From: Gymnopus androsaceus JB14
Lineage: Eukaryota; Basidiomycota; Agaricomycetes; Agaricales; Omphalotaceae
Assembly (NCBI GenBank): GCA_009733575.1
Contig: ML769395.1
Coordinates: forward strand, 421,471 to 485,470
DNA: 64,000 nt
Reading direction: 5' to 3'
The position numbers were made by a program, and so were the translations under genes. The notes below the pieces were generated by a model. That model searched no databases. It saw only the letters and a list, made by a program, of their open reading frames with translations, and was not told the DNA's origin. Below are positions 55,490 to 64,000 of this stretch, one piece after another (the first letter of the stretch is position 1; each line of letters opens with the position of its first letter).

Positions 55490-55740
55490 ATTTCTTCCGG
55501 ATTCTGTGCATTACATAGCGAGGCCGACTGATCAAAACACAGAACTCTTGATAGTACGAATACCTCAATTGAAGTTGTACATGCAGCGTGCAGCGCACTG
55601 ACATGTTTACGTCTAGTGGGGACTCGACGCCGCAGGTAAGACCGCTCTCTTGTACAAGCTGAAGCTTGGTGAAGTGGTCCTAACAATTGGTGCGCGTACA
55701 GTATTTCTCGAATCTTAAATCTTGCTCACTGTCGCCGGCG
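55490..55740 (+). pseudogene. ARF-family GTPase relic (copy 3)
   Basis: The frame GLDAAGKTALLYKLKLGEVV (about 55622-55681) has an intact ARF P-loop, flanked by the same upstream sequence as copy 2 (CTGATCAAAA, GATAGTACGAAT, CTCAATTGAAG). After VLTIGA the frame decays, and no switch II, NKQD or C-terminal part follows. Confidence 0.75.
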
Positions 55741-56360
55741 TCAGATATAATACTATAGACTCGAATCAACATAATGAAAATAAATACAAATCATTAGACA
55801 ATCAATCGCCGGTCTGCTGTATGACAAGATGGACATACAATATGAATACTATGAAATGTGTAGATGCTGAATATAAGGATGAAGAAGGTCTAGAGCAAAT
55901 ATCTAGCACTAGGGACAAGTCTATCAGACAACCGACACAGCGCTCTTTCGATTATGGCTGCCTGGAAAAAATGCATCGCGTCCGACTACCATAGGGCAAC
56001 CATGAGGTGCAGTTTCGACGAGGTCGACCCCTACGCTGGTCATACAGCCACCACTGCAAATATTTTCTTGCTTGTCTGTTGAATGTTCTGTAGCATAATT
56101 CATTTCGACATCCGAATGAAACGCTCATAGCTAACGAGATTCTTTTTCTTCAGCTTTCTCGCACTCCATTCCTCATGACGCCGAGCCTGTATTTTCGGAC
56201 GCAAAGATTCCTAGCCACCACGATATCCTCGCATCTTCACGGAGCACATATGCCTTCCTATAAGGGTAAAATTCATGGATGCCTAATCAAATGAACTTTT
56301 AATTTACCTCTTCCTGAAGATTATGTTGATCTGATCATACCTCATTGAATCTTACTTGCT
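55741..56360 (+). pseudogene. ARL-like relic block, left part (before hydrophobin I)
   Basis: Collinear with 44380-44760: TATAGGGCAACCATGAGG-like, GAGCCTGTATTTTCGGACGCAAAG, CTTCCTATAAGGGTAAAATTCATGG. Continues after an insertion at about 58003. Confidence 0.55.
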
Positions 56361-58003
56361 TCGACTGTTGGGATACCTTTCCATGAAGAGAAAGACTTCC
56401 ACCAAGCTGGTTCCAAGCGGCATGAATGAAACGACACGAAAATCATCAAAAATTCGCTCGAACAAGATTTTGACTGAATAGTACTGATCCCGAACACTGA
56501 CCGAAGGGGAAGGGAGGGTTTGTAGACAATGATCGAACGAAAAAGAACGAAACTCACAATTTTCTCCCACCGCTCCGTGATTTTAATAATATGAGTTTTG
56601 CTTCCGGTTGCTTTCTTCGTCTGCTACATCGTATCAACGTGACGTTTGACCGTTAAGAGTCATAAATATTATGTCTTCTCTTGCTGCTATTTACTTTGAG
56701 CAATTGTCGTTATTGCCCACCTGGTCTCTGTCAGTTGCGATGTTGCCTTTGAGAGATATCTTAGGCTCCGCTTAAAGTAAAACGATCTGCAACCTCACGT
56801 CGAGCGGGTATGAATAAGCATTCCTTGTCAACCAGATCATACTGGCCTATGCGTTCTACTCAATATTCCTTTCAAGGTAAATCAAAATTGTTATTTGGCA
56901 CTTGCGTGCTTTTGAACAACGATATTGGACCTGTGTTATAACCGCTGTCTAATCCAATCCTTGACTAAAACCTTGAAGTTGATCTGGACGAGAGCCCCTT
57001 GCCTTACGCTAACAGCCAATTTTTTAAACTGCTTTGAGGTTGGCTTTTCTGCATGCCCCCGCCGGATGATTTAATTCGCCTGGTTACTGATTTGCTGTGA
57101 AGAAAACAACAAGGATGGTTCTGTTTTAACACGTCTCAAATGCCCTGATCGGCGCAGAGTCATTCATAGTAGGAGTCATTCATAGTACAGATGTGGTCAT
57201 TTTTTGGCAAGGTTTTCTTGGCGCATTTTGTTTTCTATATTTCTCCAATGAAAATTTGGTTTGAGCCCCTCTAACTTCTCAGAAATCACACCATTATAGA
57301 TTCGCGGCCTTTTTACAAGCTTTTGATTTGGTGTTCGCTGTCCTAGAAGGACGGGGTTATCCTTATTCAGTCTTAAATGCCTGCCTACCGTAGCGCTCAA
57401 AAGTTATAACGGAAGTCTCTGATGGGGTTACCCGTTCCTGGATCTAGCAAATGATTCGCAGACGTACTGAAAGGAAGGAGGCTCGCATCGCTCGAGTTGC
57501 TGAAACTGAATGCGTTGGAGATGCAAAACTAACATGGCCCAGGCCCAATACCCACACGAGAACGATATGGATTGCCTGTGTACGTCGGGATGACTATTCA
57601 TATATTCCTTTGTCTGTATGTGCCTCATGGTGGCGCTGAAGACCGCTGCGTTCAGGCTCTCGTGTTCGTTAGCGAGCTTAACCTTCGTGGGCCGGGCAAG
57701 GCCCTGTCGGGGATATGCCGCGCTAGCCGGCCTAAGGATTAGCCAATATGGCACGGAAGCAACTGGAAGTAAACGGCAACTGTGAATGGAGCTGCAAAAG
57801 TAACCGCACGGCGCCAGCGTTGGCTCACTTTCACTCCAAAACCTAATGCGTCAAGCAACGCGTTAAGTATGGTCTTTCTATATGCCATTACGTTGTAATA
57901 GGCCCTCGGAGCAGCAAGAAGCAGAACAGATGCATTCCAGTCCGTCCTAGAGGCAAAATGTCCCGCCGATAACATACGATAGGGGTAAATAATATCATAA
58001 CAA
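56361..58003. mobile_element. Putative 1.64-kb insertion in the relic block
   Basis: In the H and C copies the sequence left of 56360 is directly followed by that right of 58003 (CTTACTCGCTTCTGAGC... then TTCTCAGCGACGTCAC); here about 1.64 kb intervenes. The insert has unrelated frames, mainly minus at 57197-57400 and 57428-58032, with no recognised transposase. Terminal repeats are not evident by eye, so the element type is open. Confidence 0.5.
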
Positions 58004-59430
58004 GTTCTGAGCTCGACAGGAAAACGGAACACATTCTCAACGACGTTACAGTATTGGTAGACACAAGACCGCGGTGCTCACTCACATTAGACACACATAC
58101 GTCCAGTACGTACGTTGGGCCTCATTTAATCTGCGGAGCCTTCCTGTATCCCATGACTAGTGGTGAGTGCATTGAAAAACCATTCAATGTCCGCGCTCCC
58201 TTTCAGATCCGTTGACAGCGCCTCGATAGAAGAAGACCGCCAGATTCCGTCCGACGCTCACGCATTTTTATCAAGTGTTGTTTTGTATGTAGCTTTTGTT
58301 GCGGATGGTTTTTCTGGTTGTCCATTGTCTGCCTTCTACTTACAGAATCTGAGGGTGAGTACGAGGTCAGGAGCTTATAAATATATTCGTGATCCCCCGC
58401 GATTGTTTCATCTGGCAACTGATGTTCATCGTCGGAACTTCTAGGCTGCTCGAGGCCTTCTCCAAAATTGCCATTAGGCTATCCTCTCTTTTGAACGCGG
58501 GTGCTTCTTTCTTAATGTCCGTCTCATTTTTAGCCTATTTGGAGACATGTCAATTTTTGGGAGGCAGTAACCGCTTCTCACATGAAGTAGCTAGAAAAGG
58601 ATAGTGTTCTAGTACTGTTCTGCCTCATTTTTGCGATTCAACACTCCACTTCGACAGTTGTGAATCGAATGTTTAGTATGCAAAAGCAGGTCTTATTTCC
58701 CTCAAGGCTTTGGAGACTCAAAGATCCGACTACTCCATGGCACTTTGGCAGTTAAATGACAATATTATTCCCGCGAAAGGTAAGGAGGTTTCTAATCTTT
58801 TACTTGTAGTCCGGACGGACTAGTCAGCTTAACCCTGGCTGACTATGCTGTATACTTCTCCTTGGGCCCAAAGATTAGTGGTCCTCGTCCTTCTTCATGA
58901 AAGGGACACGGACACTCCTCACGATGGTCTTCACTTCATAACATGAATTGAATCTGCAATGTCAAAATGTTGTTCCTCATTCTTTTGCTCTTTTCCTATT
59001 ACGAGAACAGGTTAATCTGGAAAGTTCAACGAAACGGCTTTTCCTCCTTAGAATGATCAGATCAGCTCGTTATGACCGTGCTAGTAAGCCTTGCATATGG
59101 CAAGCACCGAGAACGCGTCCTACTACTGGCTCTCACTTACTATCTCTTTTTGAAATTAATTAACATTGTGTAAATGCATTCAATCCTACTCTTATTCATA
59201 TGATGGAAGCCCATCTTCGACACTGAGTCTTGATTATTATACTTAGCAGAAGAGAATTCTGCACTGTCCACATTGCCAAGATAGAATCGGAAGCAGCCGT
59301 TCGACGTCATGCAATACCGCGAACACACTTGCGCTCGATAAGGTGAATCTTACGGCGCTGATTTTCTAATATTTTCTCGGATGTTTTATCGATGATGGCA
59401 GGCTCAGTTTCTGGAGCATTATGTAGCCCT
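58004..59430 (+). pseudogene. ARL-like relic block, right part (before hydrophobin I)
   Basis: Collinear with 44775-46150: CACTCCACTTCGACAGTTGTGAATCGA, GGCTTTGGAGACTCAAAGATCCGACTACTC, CTTGCATATGGCAAGCAC. The P-loop-like frame seen in the H copy is broken here. Confidence 0.55.
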
Positions 59431-59439
59431 ATTGAAGAG

Positions 59440-59885
59440 TTTCAGCTGTACTTGAATATATATTTTCTCCCTTATGACCAATCCCCGAACTCAGTATGAC
59501 TTGATTCCTCTCGCGATTCGTCGATTGTGAGTACTACATCATTAATCAATGCCGAATTTGACGGCGTTTTCAAATATCTCCTGAAAACTCAGAATTCATT
59601 CAAGACCTAAAGTAGGACCACCTACTGGATGTTTCCATTCAACGGCCAATGTCTTTCGCAAGAGCTCCACAGCTTCTCGACGTCCTGGAGAAGAACATGC
59701 AACCGGATGTTATCATTGGATATAAAAATTCGTAAATGACTCTTGTGGCCAAATAGTACGAATATTTTTGTTTTCTGGCTGATTCATAACATGATTTTAT
59801 TGCTCCACTCCGACAGCTTTCAATTCTCTCTGTGTATTTGCTGCGCGCGAGAAAGGTAACGGTTGACATGGCTCGTCATTGTATG
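59440..59885 (+). repeat. Class 1 distal promoter block of hydrophobin I
   Basis: Matches 46201-46645 and inverted 10600-11060 (GCAAGAGCTCCACAGCTTCT, AACATGCAACCGGATGTTATCATTGGATA, TTGCTCCACTCCGACAGC). Confidence 0.65.
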
Positions 59886-59906
59886 CTCGCCATACATTCG
59901 GCAAAG

Positions 59907-59912
59907 TATAAA
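59907..59912 (+). promoter_or_regulatory. TATA box of hydrophobin I
   Basis: TATAAA in GGCAAAGTATAAAGACTCTT, 98 nt before the ATG; class 1 promoter. Confidence 0.75.
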
Positions 59913-60004
59913 GACTCTTGCAAATTCGACAGGGATTCCTCACTCGAACAACCAACAACCGTCGTTCAAGTACTCAGTTCTCTCTATTCAAATCTCTACT
60001 CATC

Positions 60005-60454
60005 ATGCAATTCAAACTCGTCTTCGTCTCTGCTGCCCTTGCTACTCTCGCAGTTGCCACACCTACTCTCCGCGGCGAGCCAGCTAGCTCCTGCAGCACT
60101 GGCCCCGTTCAGTGCTGCGACAGCACCACGGAGGCCTCTAGTGCTGCTGCTGCCGGTATCCTTAGCCTTCTTGGCATTGTTCTTCAGGACTTGGACGTCC
60201 TTGTCGGTCTTACTTGTTCCCCTATCACCGTCATTGGCGCTTCTGGCAGCAGCTGGTAAGTTCTATAGACTTGCACGTATCTGAATACATACTCATCCTC
60301 CCATAGCTCTGCTCAAGCTGTCTGCTGTGATGACAACAGCCATGGTATGATTAACGCTTCAATTTCTTTGAGTACCAGTGTCTTGATTCTGATGCTTGTC
60401 TCTTCATTGTTAGGTGGACTCATTTCCATTGGCTGCGTCCCCGTCACTCTTTGA
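60005..60454 (+). CDS. Class I hydrophobin (locus I)
   Basis: Exons 60005-60255, 60307-60344 and 60414-60454 give 109 residues. Signal [18 protein letters not shown] and N-terminus [12 protein letters not shown]. The region after the CC pair (DSTTEASSAAAAGILSLLG) is its own variant, and exon 2 has CCDDNSH, the only copy with two acidic residues there. All eight cysteines are kept. The promoter is class 1 but the 3' flank is type 2, as in F and G, so this locus joins two module types. Confidence 0.94.
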
Positions 60455-60795
60455 ACGTTCAATGAATTTATGACCCACCCCATGAGCTCAGATACAGTAC
60501 ATTCAGTTGGACAAACACAGTGCTCCGTACAAATCTGTTTGCAGTCCTTGGAGATGTACGGATTTCCGGGTCTTTCATGGTTGAGGGTTAACGATAATAT
60601 TCTTTTTGTAACTCGTAGTGTTGTAGATTCATTTGAAAATCCATATGAAATTTGCGTCTCGTAAGAAACGCTTTGACCGCGCTGAGATCTCCCATTTGAA
60701 AAAGTCCCTGTGCAGAACCCGCAAACACATAATAGTTATTCTACAAATGCCCAACTTCTACTCTCGAGCCTGTGTTTGGGTGCATTTCGTTTCCA
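60455..60795. repeat. 3' flank of hydrophobin I (type 2)
   Basis: Parallels 27402-27680 and 34681-35060, ending with TGTGTTTGGGTGCAT beside the P450 fragment. Confidence 0.65.
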
Positions 60796-60799
60796 GTGC

Positions 60800-61035
60800 T
60801 CTTGTTCCTTCCAACCCATGGAAGATCATTTGGGATGATACTGTGGTCTCGAGTAGCTTTTGGAGTCTGAACAATGAAAAAGAAGGTAATGTTAAGCAGC
60901 AATGCGGATGCAGAGACCAAAGAAAAAATGAGTGGAAGTGAAGGAGTGGGGACGAAATCCAATCTTTCGGAGTGGATAATAATACAATCGGAGGAGAAAT
61001 TCGCAACTTAAATAACTCATAAATGCTGTAGATAA
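60800..61035 (-). pseudogene. P450 exon-1 fragment
   Basis: On minus, an ATG at 60962 opens MDFVPTPSLPLIFSLVSASA and continues through the hinge to LPWVGR, matching the P450 exon 1 at 37399. The upstream 70 nt match the P450 promoter side. All later exons are missing. The G locus has the same order (hydrophobin, type 2 flank, minus-strand P450), so this is a deleted copy of that arrangement. Confidence 0.8.
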
Positions 61036-61400
61036 AGAACCCCTCTTAACCGAGAACTTCAAGACTTTTCAAGCTTCCTCAGCTTTCGAATCCGCTAGGA
61101 CTAGGAGTAAGAGCAGGACCAATTCTTAGGATGCTATGGGCTGAGTTGCCGGGTTTTTTTTTTGCATTCAGTTTTGCTCAAAAAATATTTGAAGAGCCAA
61201 TCTTCTGACTTTTCGATGCAGGCAACCTCAGCATCTACCTCATGCACAGCATTTTTCACTGTTGCATTCGTCACCAATGGTTGTTCCTCAATCTTATCCT
61301 CAAACTTATTTTGACATCTCATCATCTGTCACTTAGCTCTGTGGGTGCCGGTGGGCACTATATAAGAGTTGACATGCATTGTTGCAATGTTGCAACATCA
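61036..61400. other. Transition into CpG-poor DNA
   Basis: A 63-codon minus frame (61134-61325) reads DEVDAEVACIEKSEDWLFKYF-like residues without a known motif, and shares a short segment with 54500-54600. A TATATAA at 61361 is followed by GCATTGTTGCAATGTTGCAA. Confidence 0.35.
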
Positions 61401-63600
61401 ACTTCTTCCCTCTGACAGTGAGCACCTGCTTCTTTATTTTTCATTTATCTACTAACAGGTATTACTGGTCATGACCACTCATGAGCAGTAATAGTAGTAC
61501 CAAGGCTCCATTAGTACTGTATTTACAAGTTGTTATACTAGTCTCACTATATTATACTACTAGTAGTGCTACAGATGCATCAATATATTATTTATCATTA
61601 CTTGCAGTCTTGCACTGGTTTCACAAGCCAAGGGAATAATTTGAAAGAGTAATATATTTGGTACATCAGAAAAAACTGTTTTGGGCCCAGGAGGATCAAG
61701 GTCACTTAGTCCTCCATCTGGAAAAATTCCTTAGTGCCCAGGAACATGTAGGTTGCACTGAGGTACCCACAGGGTGACTAGGACACCCAGGATGTCTAGG
61801 CACCACAGGCACCCTAAAGAAACCCCCAAATCCTGTGCATCCTGAGGATAGAAAAGTATCTCTGAGGTGTCCCTGAATATTCCTGGGGTGTCCCTGAATA
61901 TCACTGGGGTGTCCCTGATCATCCCTGGGTGTCCCTGGGGCACCCTGGGGTGCCCTGGGAATCCATAGAGAAAATGTTTAAATAATATATTTTTTACCAT
62001 TTTAGCCTCTTACACTCATATTTACCTTCTTTGTTTACTTATTCATTATTCATTATTCAAGTCTCGGTACTTAATACACTTACTATAGATGGTTGTTGTG
62101 CTTATTGCTCACTGCTTATTCTTGTCTTATTCATTTGGTGTTTCAGCACTTAAATTCAAGTGACTCATAATAAACTTGAAGATTGACACCATACTTATTC
62201 ATTTACTAGTTTCTGATATCCCTCAGACTTCAGTATCTAGTAGTAACTGTATGTTTTGTATGTAATTTTTGTGAACCACATAGTTAACAAACCCATGTAA
62301 CATTTAATGCATGGCCATGCGCACAATTTAAAATGGCGGTCCATTATCCAGTATCCTTCCCGGTATCCTTGCCGTAACAGTTTGAACAGTAATACTCAAG
62401 AATCCAAAATGGAGGGATCCGGTTCACAAACCAAGTGTATTATACTTTTCTATATATGATGCGAAATTTTTCATAAAATTTCCAGTCAATTTCTATGAAT
62501 GCCACAGAACTTATTCCAATCTTAAGTATCATGCATACGGGTACTTAAGCACCCATTGCACAAGCATCAGCAGATAAGAGATAAGATGTACCTGCCTATT
62601 TTAGCCTCCCCTTCTTTTATTTTATTTAATTTAATTTACTCCACAGGTACCCATATTGAGTCAAGCTTCCCAGGATCCCCAGGAATTTGCCCATTTTCCA
62701 GGCAGCCTAAACAGCCCGAGTAGCCTAGGATTTTAGCCAAATCCTGAAGGTCTTTGGGCTTGCTTGAGGCTAATTTCTGATTAACTTCAGAGATACTCAA
62801 GGATTCCTAGAATTTGGCCAAAATCCTGGGCTACCTGGGGTGCTTGGGTTGCCTAGTGTTGCCTAGGAATTAGCCAAATTCCTGGGCATCCCTGAGAATG
62901 ACCAGGCATATCTGGACTTGCCTGGGCTTTAGGTAGTTTTCCAGATGTCTTAGGCAACCTGAGACAACCTAGTTGGCCCAGGAAAATTGCAGGAAAATAG
63001 GCAAAACTTTGAACACCTCAGGTATCCTGTCAGGCCTTGGCTCATTTCCAGACACTCCCTGTGCTTGTTAACCACCCACTGATGTTTCCCATGCTCTGTA
63101 ATCATCTGCGGATACCTCCTGCACTCATTACCTAAAATGCGGGTGCTTCCCATGCTTATTTACCATTTATCCTGCCTGCCAGGCACTTTCTACATGTGAT
63201 TACCAGTTATCCTGCCTTCTGGACGCCTCGTGCACTTGATAACTATCCATCAGGCCCTCCCAATGAATTACACAGCCACCCTACAGTATATAAGTAGACA
63301 CCCCGAGTCCATGTACCCTAGTCTGTTATTACCGCTGTTACCATTGTTTTCTGGTTTCCGAATCTATTCTGTTTGCTGTCTCTCTGTTTTGCCTGTTCCA
63401 ACCAGCTGTGCCTTCCAAGCTCCATTTGAAGGCCCACTGTCATCTGCATTGACCATGAGGCTCCATTCATAGATCCCAAATCTATCTCTGGAGCTCACTG
63501 TCTTCTATCTCTGTTTACAACTTTACAACCAAAGCTCCTTGGAAGCTTCCTATTTGGGTTTTGCTACCTTCTAGAACCTCTGGCACCATCTGCCTTCACC
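61401..63600. repeat. CpG-depleted, repeat-like region
   Basis: From about 61440 to 62290 I see essentially no CG dinucleotide, in contrast with the CG-rich genes to the left; CG stays rare to the window end. The DNA has poor coding capacity and many variants of CCTGGGGTGTCCCTGA and CCTAGG. Such depletion is typical of methylated repeats in basidiomycetes. It may be part of a transposable element extending past the window. Confidence 0.55.
61860..61965. repeat. Minisatellite of GGGGTGTCCCTGA units
   Basis: At least five imperfect tandem units: GAGGTGTCCCTGAATATTCCT, GGGGTGTCCCTGAATATCACT, GGGGTGTCCCTGATCATCC, GGGTGTCCCTGGGGCACC, GGGGTGCCCTGGG. Confidence 0.75.
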
Positions 63601-63612
63601 CTATTCTGTCTG

Positions 63613-63858
63613 CTCCCATGCTATTTTCATCCGCTTTCACCCTATTCCATCTGCTCCCATGCTATTTCCATCCGCTTTTGCACTATTCCATCCACTCCCA
63701 TGCTATTTCCATCCACTTTCACCCTATTCCATCCACTCCCATGCTATTTCCATCCGCTTTTGCACTATTCCATCCACTCCCATGCTATTTCCATCCGCTT
63801 TCACCCTATTCCATCCGCTTCCACCCTATTTCCATCCACATTCACTGTATTCCACCTG
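63613..63858. repeat. 41-bp tandem repeat
   Basis: Five full copies start at 63613, 63654, 63695, 63736 and 63777 with a partial sixth. The unit begins CTCCCATGCTATTTCCATCC and alternates two variants of its second half (CTTTCACCC and CTTTTGCAC). Because 41 is not a multiple of three, the array is open in two frames on plus, giving false ORFs. Confidence 0.9.
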
Positions 63859-64000
63859 CATTATCTATATTTGGACATATTACACCCTTTTGGACCACCC
63901 CTTCATCCATATTCTATCCACTTCACCTCGACCTCACGATAAACGTGGGTAACAAGCCTGGAATGATGGCCCCTGTTGGCAGGCTTGTATCCCTGGATCC
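63859..64000. other. Window end, unassigned
   Basis: Continuation of the CpG-poor region; no terminal repeat or gene can be placed before the edge. Confidence 0.3.

Noticed and set aside
63659..63952. Two long plus frames rich in Pro, Ser and Phe
   Set aside because: Both are readings of the 41-bp tandem repeat in different frames.
1..64000. CRISPR arrays, operons, Shine-Dalgarno sites
   Set aside because: The sequence is eukaryotic; tandem repeats present have no spacer structure.

Overview
The window is nuclear DNA of a filamentous basidiomycete, most likely an Agaricomycete. Genes are dense in short introns (about 45-60 nt, GT...AG, several micro-exons). The recognisable proteins are fungal: tRNA ligase Trl1, Atg18, exocyst Exo70, a fungal-type P450, a dihydrosphingosine-phosphate phosphatase and class I hydrophobins. 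All exon models below were built by reading the sequence by hand, with intron phases checked by counting.

The main feature is a hydrophobin array. Nine near-identical class I hydrophobin loci (A, B, C on minus; D, E, F, G, H, I on plus) and one divergent member (J, minus) lie between 2.4 and 60.5 kb. Each of the nine has the same three-exon layout: a 251-nt exon 1 (257 in B), a 38-nt exon 2 and a 41-nt exon 3. The last four of the eight cysteines are split over short exons that a plain ORF scan misses. Locus H has one extra base and is broken. Two orphan fragments keep only the start of the signal peptide.

The DNA between hydrophobins is a mosaic of duplicated blocks. One module (A, B, F, G) runs EXO70 3' end - non-coding block - TATATAA/TATAAAA-type promoter - hydrophobin. 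Another (C, H, I) runs ARF/ARL GTPase relics - promoter block - hydrophobin. D and E are a third tandem pair. Fragments of neighbouring genes (EXO70, ATG18, P450, PAP2 phosphatase, ARF GTPases) are scattered through the array as pseudogenes. A 240-bp palindromic mariner-type MITE sits upstream of hydrophobin A and has an empty site in the paralogous copies upstream of F and G.

Layout: 0-0.9 kb zinc-finger protein (cut by the window edge); 2.4-3.1 divergent hydrophobin J; 4.6-10.6 hydrophobins A, B, C; 11.2-12.9 inverted GTPase relic block; 13.4-16.1 tRNA ligase; 16.1-20.7 hydrophobins D and E; 21.1-22.7 ATG18; 23.1-27.7 duplicated module with EXO70 pseudogene and hydrophobin F; 28.3-29.2 PAP2 and ATG18 fragments; 29.2-34.7 module with EXO70 and hydrophobin G; 35.3-37.4 P450; 39.1-43.2 tyrosine-decarboxylase-like protein; 43.6-48.6 ARF/ARL relics and broken hydrophobin H; 48.8-51.3 PAP2 phosphatase; 51.8-53.2 gene of unknown function; 55.5-60.8 GTPase relics, hydrophobin I and a P450 fragment; 61.4-64.0 CpG-poor, repeat-rich DNA with a 41-bp tandem repeat.

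Several otherwise conserved genes (Trl1, EXO70, P450, decarboxylase, PAP2, hydrophobin H) each need one or a few single-base corrections to read through. Either the assembly has residual indels or decay is widespread here.
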